Position numbers and translations under genes: made by a program. Of a stretch of 64,000 bases of DNA, positions 28,601-33,689 are shown in pieces. Position 1 is the stretch's first letter. The number at the start of each line of letters is the position of its first letter. Source of the DNA: JAWPMT01 sp965267435 (GTDB taxonomy: Bacteria > Bacteroidota > Bacteroidia > Cytophagales > Cyclobacteriaceae); contig OZ253960.1 in the NCBI GenBank assembly GCA_965267435.1, positions 2,108,001 to 2,172,000 on the forward strand, written 5' to 3'. Below the pieces are notes generated by a model. The model searched no databases. It was not told the origin of the DNA and saw only the letters and a program-made list of their open reading frames with translations.

Positions 28601-28747
28601 CATCTCCTCAGAGTACAAATCGAAGACCTTATTGATCATCTCCAGCAATTCGTCCAGGTGCGCATTCAATGCCTCCTTCACAGCGGGAGTGGCCCGACGG
28701 TTGACCAATGAAATCTTTAACCTATCTATCGTGTGGCTGGTGATCAT
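19595..28747 (-). CDS. Giant CIS tape-measure-family protein
   Basis: A single 3050-residue frame from ATG 28747. The N-terminus (SHTIDRLKISLVNRRATPAV...FDLYSEEMEDVVFDRIELNLG) and the C-terminus (CPYSGLVLFNPYLMKYFEML; RGVLLLHYLATGE; ILCGLPVTTPVP; EVTESLWQGFIQNWPKLKSS; W-x-L-x-V...DILMDNIPWNFRLVKYPWM) match the contractile injection system tape-measure family (CIS_TMP). Between them are seven tandem modules of ~158 residues (~350-1430), degenerate relatives later (for example near 1950), and several LxxYLxTG segments. The gene opens the operon. In related systems the tape measure sets tube length, but whether CIS_TMP proteins do so as an extended ruler is not proven. It is extremely long for the family as I know it. 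Confidence 0.88.
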   Translation of the reverse strand: MITSHTIDRLKISLVNRRATPAVKEALNAHLDELLEMINKVFDLYSEEMEDVVFDRIELNLGSLSLQEFDTSVKRQLEDYLATNLVTLPKGWDGIRTKPTGDYIYDEWDHILIFLETGYSDYFVERGLRFDQVMARIIAREPARARQLISRAIQKEKLKVRLEEQVTEPTWAQLVELSKGTADATDLAVLSAMELLAGISSSWSSTLRQLRKLSKPKLAGVMEQLIDALGDDEFRRRLGSTLSLSDLKVLFALSDRLQPALQRFEIFEEALTILIEGWSANDLKRVLLQLSSIEEPDVIAVLQDHIRGYLERRTLGGVSPLEVLSPSQRWLFQQRALLEMSEDRQQLVAMLTQGQSQLSDKKAVRDLITRLLETGTIDPDFLMGLPFRESSWRLLLQALSQKQLLSLLAALNPIVAARLRGLLPLLEEAVAGMQWSARHLAAQIEAGLRTVILRLIRTRFTAAPDALIELMVLVFFGDHRPPDHYLGEPEDRGLAISDEHALTVLLTSLPEEATAYDTRSIASLLDRVLGRGTLTKSYVLGLSYREASWGRVLAPMGTDGLIDMITALSPSLAGPLTSLLFQLDRMSTGMHWTAQLKASRKDAALQRAIHLLVQSRFSISTERLLDSIVKEFLGDEKLIAQEDLQELSRFGILSDEELLRLLLEERPGGSEYPATPQFIRSLISRMTRRGVLTRAFISSFPYSQRAWDRILEALTGDQCLDLLAALFPSMGVAAAALLSRLDEVAASLGWSVNQKSQRKKAALVAAIRLLLQSGFRATQAELMELMIREFLGDEQLIARLGFRDVGSIEVASDEAALRALLLDLPTSKNYPNTRQAIRSLVARMIKGGRLTRALVATLPYKEKSWGRLLETQSPDQVMQIIKALEPAVADSVASLVQRLEKATTQLQWSEDVKAARRQVSLSAAVHHLVRTRFSVSSEELLESIAEEYLADKGPVAGLGLKELERLEEVTDPEMLKSFLQSPTSDRRLATSEAIRSIVSRMMREGSFSRSLVSGVVYTEGSWRRLLGPLSDDQLSGMLNALSPSLKGPLTSLFGRLEKMGAVQQWSTGFRTTRKKEALAAAIHLVVRSRFTVSKDRLFETIVTSFLADEHLIAAEDLREISGLAMLSTDEELLKSLLLDLPGIEEHIVTSQFIRTLITRMTKQGSLRSTLFVDVPYSSRSLDRLLDPIGSDQMLDVISALSPAIAVPLTAVMSQLDMLGADLGWSESQKDERIRQALGQAVHLLVQSRFRAHVDTVLELVIMGFLGEEKITDQRDILEKSRLQAPADEETLRNLLLALPTHEAFSMTDQSIRELVVRMVRQGRLTRSAVSSIPYNRSTWDRVLQPLSSQELMVVINAISPLLARPLDALVRELDQANAVLQDSATHREARKRTAVLAAIHELLGTRFSVRSESLFRVAVSQFFFEKVQSYYSSDDFYSRPMGDRWFKAMAADSYPVDFPLLAQYIHRDQAGRLTVVKKGSEEGIESPPKSEVSIERPVFPTATELDADLAAYDTLAELRPTLDTTVEEESTKAVAARLHALQSYLQTGLLPAPIVHRHTLAAEWHDLVQRARESVTSLLLALRDQPGPLHRLLSLVDVLRYRQLFPGPGKRFQEMQDFLADFREMVRSTPLGPARARLMQNDVEIDIVKALLATGKSGPTIMKDAMAEVFRSWPVSSASWLQAWDQQPDFRSDTVKGQFKDWLKAQPPSTSLDLAATSAPKDPGLTPAEIGEDHFQALQAYLSTGVWQLPISPSEVMEKWLQEKQPLALNFVSEGFEQAAFRTRLVGLLPAEDVLSMLSMVFPDRVAIEHFKELRKEFSSHWQLTKGIDHPMLLALGEMIISAASAIERQVFLESFLQTYADQQGYARLSEIQRVDDTGTAISVLRKWHPEVISTVEGVIKELLADFEGTRESRGLEEEEDVAKTVLAAIDQGVLDAAFVLRQQLKTDAWRLVLNTLDGDEILSFIRAAAPFQYEGVRDLLAELQDANQEVKIPSSQWDEAAREALIEAALVLIGSNFTTQRVAVQQSVFEILFFQESKPSYQSTDLRTPLYGELLSTLYQGREAYPISWSLIDRIIIAFTIELEGPRSTEPMPDVQVVRESLHDFLDDGAWRLEETFGARTISEVTSWLLDQHPDELEDLMRDRREETAVRRLFSTLSADRREHFMSRSEILHAQWKALREELLVALEQSKFHSTIRQRLVQESNIDLWQMRERPSSEESAVIQKLARTFVRATGLVPLQIADLLRGDQSREAFQEAFPLVAKLEDQLSIATVLPNVIVRRMIASDDLLGGYHTSEYLSYFLQTGKKLEGDVWKEIAPIDVVEILLQEDPASLRKVLRTLSEKEVAILRLVEMVGPAQFDQLIGSVDSMVYLKSMGKDLDELMESSALMASERLRMDYQFQVVMVQLLVRDVTDKKVAAERLASRLLERSGLAPRIWARLVQEKETFASPELQSHLFEVLDNYSVEPLAPTRLELQSTPEMVEEFQVPMEQGLTGLLDALAYALKEQRIPWWVTFPDGKKPSSASEYQEQLRREILEMPAELVASQLNDTKAGERLLLFLLEPSPMANFQRWAMPVQSSLGGFLVTVTAALGIWAEKVGYTFEPRTLARIYFLLQRMRPSDAGGLLQIFLATMADHSSYTTEDLIKDLKEISSERVQKGQPRFNVLLDILDNLSPELPGMGPVSLQVPAEMGVGEVLSHFFYYGSLPPASDISTRAQLMEHFEAFLRDHPNELADIMRRVFSDRRHVEQFLRREDEKMVRKVLEALGITPEVLEAWLPIQDVIRYVFPELTMERIRMLIYLSLFELVIQTRVRSIDRFVDTLFRNIRLRVDPAFIFKLIRSRQWIIEEWKGQGEIREAIATAMARFEKADEEEQALPGSTEGYQCPYSGLVLFNPYLMKYFEMLELVEGNDFKSEETAKRGVLLLHYLATGESSAEEYLLVFNKILCGLPVTTPVPQSIELTEQEKEVTESLWQGFIQNWPKLKSSSPEAIRETFLQRPGVLREMDDRWELTVDRKTQDILMDNIPWNFRLVKYPWMEKRVTVEWKTSL
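24440..27710 (-). repeat. Seven tandem ~158-residue modules in the tape-measure gene
   Basis: A W-x-x-(L/V/I)-L block followed by an A-L-x-P block recurs with the conserved Trp at residues 392, 549, 707, 865, 1022, ~1181 (Leu here) and 1339: spacings 157, 158, 158, 157, 159, 158. Examples are SSWRLLLQALSQKQLLSLLA, ASWGRVLAPMG, RAWDRILEALTG and STWDRVLQPLSS. Each module also carries an R-x-R-F or Q-S-x-F motif and an F-(L/F)-x-(D/E) motif. By eye, modules 2-3-4 resemble 5-6-7 (LSPSLxGPLTSL in 2 and 5; LGWSxxQK in 3 and 6; TRFSVxSE in 4 and 7), suggesting duplication of a three-module block. Confidence 0.85.
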
Positions 28748-29052
28748 TCCTCGTGAGCCTGAACTAGTAGATCAATGACATAACGCTCTAATTTACAGGA
28801 AATATAATCGGTTATGCTTAAATTTTTTGTTTAGCAATAGTAGAGTGGCAAAAGACCTGTTAAAAAAGCTTATGAAACGGTTATCAGTCAGGCGGTAAGT
28901 CACTCTAATCCGACATACCATACCGTTATTAATAATAATAGCTCCATGGCAAAGCTTTTATCATTTCGGCGCTTACACTGAACGTTTTGTCTTGGATTTT
29001 TACTAAATTCGATTTAGAAACTACTTGTTTTCAACCAAGACAACCCAAACTA
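28748..29052. promoter_or_regulatory. Divergent intergenic region, likely eCIS operon promoter
   Basis: A 305-base A+T-richer gap separates the first eCIS gene (minus) from the M48 protease (plus) and must contain both promoters. On the minus strand TATATTTC (28799-28806) fits seven of eight positions of the Bacteroidota -7 box TAnnTTTG, 52 nt before the tape-measure ATG, but there is no matching TTTG -33 box. CGGTTAT occurs twice (28809-28815, 28878-28884). I see no operator or terminator that is convincing and no ORF. Confidence 0.3.
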
Positions 29053-30366
29053 ATGCGCCTGATACTGACGTTCATGATGCTATTCGTGGCTGTCATGGCC
29101 TGGCCTCAAGACAGGAATATTTCTATCAAGAAATTGAACAAGAGGCTGGTGAAAATAGTCAACGAACCTGACCAACCGATCCTCTGGGACATGAAGAGGA
29201 AGTACCTCATGCCCATTGTCGAAAACCCTTGGGAATCCGCTTCCTGTATACAACCCATAATGGATCGATTGGCCTCATCTACTAATACTGGCATTACCGA
29301 GCTGGTTGTGCTGCCTGTACCCATACCCAACGCTATAGCCGTGAAAAAGAACGGCCTGATGGTGACGACCGGCCTCCTCGACCGTGCCAAAAGTCCTGAC
29401 CAACTGGCATTTGCCGTTGCGCACGAATTGGCTCATCACGAGCTTGGACACGCACAGACCACACCTCGGCCACTGCTTTGGACACTCGTCCTCGCTGGAC
29501 GCAAAAAAATTGATCTGGAGACTATCAAGGCACTCAAGAGTGATATCTATTTTGAAAGATCGACGCTCCGAAAGCAGGAAACTGAAGCAGATGTTCGCGC
29601 CGTGCAAATGATGATCGACGCAGGGTTTAGCCCTCGGGTTATAGGGACGGGACTGGACCTTTTTGATACCAGCAGTGAATGCATGATCGACGAAGACGCG
29701 CTGGTCGAGACCTTCTCATCCAAAGGCCATCCATTCTATTCCTATTGGCTCAAAGATCGGATCCCTCTTTACATGAAAGAGCCAAGGTCGCTTTTCAATA
29801 TGGAGATCGACTCTCTCGAAACACACCCTCCCCTGTCTAAACGTAAGGCACACATCAGCTACTTGCTCACTGAGCAAGAGGTCCCTGAAAAGGTGTTGCC
29901 CTCCCATCCGCCATCACAGCTTCACAACATGGAAAACATCATGGGCACGTATGCGATAGGCTTGTATGACTGGAGCTTCATGCTGGCGCTCAGGGCACAT
30001 CTGGAAGACCCCGGAAACGCGGAGGTCACGTCTTTTCTGACGTCACTATTGTTGGAGGTTTACAATGTCAAAAATCTGGGCATCGCAGATGAATTCATCC
30101 CCAGAGAAGTCTATGACTATGAACCCGATCTGAGGCTTGCCAATACCTTCCTCACCAATCTGAGAAAATCCCAGATCCACCAACTCGCCTATAACTTTCT
30201 GACTTCCCCCCAGCGATTTGACCCGGAAAGTGAAGAGCATATCTACCTGTATTGGAAGCTTAGTACACTGCTGGATCACAAGGAAGCGGCAGCCTGCATT
30301 AGGTTGAGCTATCTACAGCGGTTTGAAGACGGGATCTATCGACGAAGCATGTCCAGGGCGTTTTGA
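29053..30366 (+). CDS. Exported M48-family zinc metalloprotease
   Basis: I take the ATG at 29053 (437 residues), which gives a signal peptide (MRLILTFMMLFVAVMAWPQ); the frame is open 22 codons upstream. The zinc motif HELAHHELGH is at ~123-132 and the third ligand ETEADVRAV at ~177, as in M48 (HtpX/Oma1/BepA) peptidases. The ~230 C-terminal residues are helical without a recognised domain, perhaps TPR-like as in BepA. Expected site is the periplasm, with envelope protein quality control as the likely job. It is divergent to the eCIS operon across 305 bases and converges on the START gene, and no link to the eCIS is visible. Confidence 0.9.
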   Translation: MRLILTFMMLFVAVMAWPQDRNISIKKLNKRLVKIVNEPDQPILWDMKRKYLMPIVENPWESASCIQPIMDRLASSTNTGITELVVLPVPIPNAIAVKKNGLMVTTGLLDRAKSPDQLAFAVAHELAHHELGHAQTTPRPLLWTLVLAGRKKIDLETIKALKSDIYFERSTLRKQETEADVRAVQMMIDAGFSPRVIGTGLDLFDTSSECMIDEDALVETFSSKGHPFYSYWLKDRIPLYMKEPRSLFNMEIDSLETHPPLSKRKAHISYLLTEQEVPEKVLPSHPPSQLHNMENIMGTYAIGLYDWSFMLALRAHLEDPGNAEVTSFLTSLLLEVYNVKNLGIADEFIPREVYDYEPDLRLANTFLTNLRKSQIHQLAYNFLTSPQRFDPESEEHIYLYWKLSTLLDHKEAAACIRLSYLQRFEDGIYRRSMSRAF

Positions 30367-30407
30367 TGTGAATTTCTACAATGACCATCGGCCATGAAAG
30401 CTGAGGT

Positions 30408-31067
30408 TCACTCCAGGAATGGCACCTTCGCCTCCTGATACCTGGGCTTTTGTACGAACTCCCGCATACTCTCCATGGCAGCCAGTGGATCCTCCACGAT
30501 GAACATATTGATCAGCCAGCCAGGAATGCTCCCTCCCGGGTCCGCAAAGAATTGATACTGCACTTCGACCTCGTCGTCTGAGACTGGGGTCAATAGCCAA
30601 TAGCCCTCGATGTTGTTGATTCGGATCATTTTATCGTCCTCTGGCCGATAGTCCGGCAGGCTTGTGACTTCCATTCGGACGATCCCAGTCTCGGGGTCCT
30701 TTGCGTACGAAAAGCGTGAAATCATGTCCCGATCAGTAAAGGGCCAGGGAAATGCCAATGCGGTGTAAGCCACGTGAGAGGAGTTGTCCCGTTGCCCCAG
30801 CAACTCTCCCGCCTTGACATGATTGTACCAATCTGGCGCTGCCTCTGCGTCGATGAGTAAGGCCACAATGCTCGACATGGATGATTGGACGTTGCCTACT
30901 GCTCGGAACTCTTTGATAGGAGAATCGTCCCGGTCTCGCAGATAAACCTTGACTCCATCTTTTTCCTTCGCCAGTTCCCAACCTTCTTCGTCCTGGGAAA
31001 AAGACACGGCCGGTAGCATCATGGAAATAAGAATGACAACAAGAAAATGAGAATACTTCTTTGGCAT
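30408..31067 (-). CDS. Exported START-domain protein
   Basis: The ATG at 31067 gives 219 residues; the TTG at 31082 is less likely. A signal peptide (FLVVILISMMLPAVSFSQ) is followed by a START/SRPBCC lipid-binding fold: WELAKEKDGVKVYLRDRDDS, PDWYNHVKAGELLG, FPWPFTDRDMISRFSYAKD, IEGYWLLTPV and a last helix GGSIPGWLINMFIVEDPLAA. This is the bacterial StarD-like family. It probably binds a hydrophobic ligand in the periplasm; no specific ligand can be named. It is convergent with the M48 gene, 41 nt apart, and no terminator is obvious between them. Confidence 0.87.
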   Translation of the reverse strand: MPKKYSHFLVVILISMMLPAVSFSQDEEGWELAKEKDGVKVYLRDRDDSPIKEFRAVGNVQSSMSSIVALLIDAEAAPDWYNHVKAGELLGQRDNSSHVAYTALAFPWPFTDRDMISRFSYAKDPETGIVRMEVTSLPDYRPEDDKMIRINNIEGYWLLTPVSDDEVEVQYQFFADPGGSIPGWLINMFIVEDPLAAMESMREFVQKPRYQEAKVPFLE

Positions 31068-31356
31068 AAGGGAATTCAACAACCAAGGATCAATTCAACC
31101 CGATCTATGCAATAACCTTCTGACTGCGCAGCCAAATGACTTCAAAATCAAACGGTCCGCCGCTGCGGCACTTAACACAGGTTGGCTCGTCACCATAATG
31201 GTTAATTATGCCTGGCCGGCCGCGCCTCCTCACCTAAGTCCTTGATTTTCTTGCCTTTTAACTGCTCGTACCAAAATCCTATTGCATAGATCGGGTTCAA
31301 TGTTAACCGAATCAAATACGTTTTGATTGCTATGCTGCAAAAATAATGGGCACTTC

Positions 31357-32868
31357 TCAGTCAATTACTTCCAAAATGCCCTCTCCCGTGAGCCAGTAGT
31401 GCTGATTTGGTGCGATGGAGGATATCTCGGTGAGCTCCTTCGAAGGCCATTCCACCTTCACTGATGTGATCCTATTGAATCTTCCCAACCCAAAGTGCAC
31501 CGCATAGTCATTTTGGCTACCATAACCTGTGACGGGGTATACCCAACGATACATGGTCCTAGACTCCTGACCATCGGAAACTTCAAGCGTGACCCTTGCC
31601 CCGATTGCAAACGGATTCACTCCCTGCTGCTTGAGTCGGAACGTGACCCAGCCCTCCCTATTCGTCTGATTTACATACAGCTTATTGATTTCCTCGTCTC
31701 CGCCCCAATTGGCGACGAAAAGATCCAAATCGCCGTCCCGATCGAAGTCGCCTTGGGTCACACCCGCCGAGGTGTCAGCATCAGCCATCAAAACATCGTC
31801 TAGTATTCGTTGAAACTGACCTGCCCCCTCATTGAGGAACAGGAAGTTTTGCATATCTGGTCCATAGGTACCATTGCCGATGTACAGGTCGAGATCGCCA
31901 TCCAGGTCGTAGTCTCCCCAGGCGTGTCCTTTGGAAGCGCCGCCTATCTGAGCTGCCAGTGGGCTGTCCAGGACAGGTGCCAGCGCTCCGTTCCCATCGT
32001 TGATGTACAGATGGTTTTCCTTGTCAAAATTGGCAACGAACAGGTCCAGGTCGCCGTCATCATCTACGTCGGCCCATGAGATCCCATACGAATAGCCAAT
32101 GTCGTCCGTCACATGGCCGCCATTGATCTTCCCAAACTCCCAGCCACCCAGGTTTTTGTAGTAAACATTAGGTTGACGAGCATTGGCGATGTAGACCTCG
32201 GGTAGCCCATCACCATCGGCATCAGCACAGCCGCAAGCTCGCGCGCGTCCTTCCCCTCCGGTGAGCATCACATCATCTCGTCGGATAAAAGCTCCACCCC
32301 CCTGATTCTCATAGGCCCGGTCCCCGTTGTGCCGATAGCCGGCCATGAAAACATCGAGGTCACCGTCTCCATCAAAATCCACCCAGCAGCTCATCGATGC
32401 GCTGACGGTATCTTCGACCAGTGGCCCTTCCAAGATTCGCTCAAATCCTTGACCTTCCTCGTTGCGGAAAAGGAAGTTGGGCTCGAGGCCACGACTCACC
32501 ACATACAAGTCCAACCATCCATCATCGTCGACATCAACCCAATTGACGCCCTGTGAATCTCCGCCATATTTCACGGTTTCAGCCATCGTACCTCCTCCTA
32601 CCTCTGTTACCTTTCTGAGTTGTCCGTCACCCTGATTTTCGTAAAAGAAGTTCTGCTGGCCTCCCGCATTGGCGACATAGAGATCGGGATCTCCATCATT
32701 GTCAAAATCGCCCCAGGCAGTGCCGCGCGACACACCAGCGTCTTCCGCGATCTGCTGACCTTCGAGTGGTTCGAAAAAGGGTGGCGACTGGGCTAATGTG
32801 GGACTGGAGATGAGGAAAAAAAGTAGAGACGCAAGAAAAAGTGAACGAAACATCCAAGGAAGATACAT
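31357..32868 (-). CDS. Secreted FG-GAP/ASPIC (CRTAC1-like) protein
   Basis: A 503-residue protein with a signal peptide (SLFLASLLFFLISSPTLAQ). It is followed by seven or so FG-GAP/VCBS repeats whose core is (G/W)-D-x-D-x-D-G-D-x-D-L-(Y/F)-V-A-N, for example DFDNDGDPDLYVANAG and DVDDDGWLDLYVVSRG. These are calcium-binding blades of an integrin-alpha-like propeller. The C-terminal ~110 residues match the ASPIC/UnbV domain (VHFGLGRFNRITSVKVEWPS). In Bacteroidota such proteins are secreted or surface-attached and of unknown substrate. The gene is divergent from the GNAT gene on the right; the 289-base gap on the left shows no clear signal. Confidence 0.9.
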   Translation of the reverse strand: MYLPWMFRSLFLASLLFFLISSPTLAQSPPFFEPLEGQQIAEDAGVSRGTAWGDFDNDGDPDLYVANAGGQQNFFYENQGDGQLRKVTEVGGGTMAETVKYGGDSQGVNWVDVDDDGWLDLYVVSRGLEPNFLFRNEEGQGFERILEGPLVEDTVSASMSCWVDFDGDGDLDVFMAGYRHNGDRAYENQGGGAFIRRDDVMLTGGEGRARACGCADADGDGLPEVYIANARQPNVYYKNLGGWEFGKINGGHVTDDIGYSYGISWADVDDDGDLDLFVANFDKENHLYINDGNGALAPVLDSPLAAQIGGASKGHAWGDYDLDGDLDLYIGNGTYGPDMQNFLFLNEGAGQFQRILDDVLMADADTSAGVTQGDFDRDGDLDLFVANWGGDEEINKLYVNQTNREGWVTFRLKQQGVNPFAIGARVTLEVSDGQESRTMYRWVYPVTGYGSQNDYAVHFGLGRFNRITSVKVEWPSKELTEISSIAPNQHYWLTGEGILEVID

Positions 32869-32975
32869 AGATAGTGAAGGTCCGCCAAGTGCTCGGGACG
32901 GACAGCTACTCGCTACTAACGAGCCGCTTATCCCAGTTACCTGAACACCCCCTTGGCACTTACGTTCAGCTACTT

Positions 32976-33479
32976 ATGCCGCTCACCTTTCGTCACGCGC
33001 TCCCCTCTGACCGACCTACCCTCGAACTGTGGGACGAGCAACCTCAGAATATCGCAGCGACGGGAACAGACGATGACTGGCAGTGGGAGACTGAGCTTCC
33101 GCGACGTCCTGAGTGGCGCGAATTCCTCATTTTCGAATTGGAGGGGCGGCCATTGGGATTTGTACAGATCATCGATCCCGCAGAAGAGGAGACACACTAC
33201 TGGGGGAATATTGAGCCGAACCTGCGGGCCATTGACATCTGGATTGGGATGGCCGATGACCTGGGCAAAGGATACGGTACACAAATGATGTCCCAAAGCC
33301 TGGACCGCTGCTTTGCCACACCTCAGGTAACGGCTGTTGTCATCGATCCGCTGGTGACCAACAGAAGGGCCATCGCTTTCTACGAAAAAATGGGTTTCGA
33401 ATTCGTCGAGGCAAGGGTCTTCGACGCTGATAATTGTCTCGTATTCAAGATGACCAGGACGCGTTGGGAGCTCCGGTAA
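32976..33479 (+). CDS. GNAT acetyltransferase, AAC(6')/RimJ-like
   Basis: The ATG at 32976 gives 167 residues (MPLTFRHALPSDRPTLELWD); an open frame continues 34 codons upstream without family features. The fold is recognisable: RHALPSDRP start, DIWIGMADDLGKGYGTQMM (acetyl-CoA pyrophosphate loop, R/Q-x-x-G-x-G/A in degenerate form), VIDPLVTNRRAIAFYEKMGF (the classical N-x-R-A-I-x-x-Y-x-K-x-G-F). This subgroup includes aminoglycoside 6'-acetyltransferases, but the real substrate cannot be read from sequence. It is divergent from the FG-GAP gene. Confidence 0.85.
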   Translation: MPLTFRHALPSDRPTLELWDEQPQNIAATGTDDDWQWETELPRRPEWREFLIFELEGRPLGFVQIIDPAEEETHYWGNIEPNLRAIDIWIGMADDLGKGYGTQMMSQSLDRCFATPQVTAVVIDPLVTNRRAIAFYEKMGFEFVEARVFDADNCLVFKMTRTRWELR

Positions 33480-33689
33480 AATAAGTTCCAACTACTTGAG
33501 CTTAGTTTACCAGCCTGGATGCAAACATCTGTTGCGCTTACTGGAGATTGTTTGTCCTAGTCAGGCCTGCGTGAATGCTCAAGTATACGGCTCAGTGCTG
33601 GCGCCGGCAACTTAATAGGCGGGAGATGTGCGGAAACGTTGCTAAACAATAACTAGCTTTCAACCTCCAAAATCAATCGCACCAAACCG

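Noticed and set aside
1..28747. A type VI secretion system or R-type pyocin prophage
   Set aside because: No TssJLM membrane complex, TssK, ClpV, lysis cassette, capsid or integrase genes are seen. AAA+ Afp15-type, DUF4255 and CIS_TMP genes point to eCIS.
33560..33620. Near-palindrome TGCTGGCGCCGGCA upstream of the symporter
   Set aside because: Imperfect and short, with no related site nearby; expected by chance in 64 kb.
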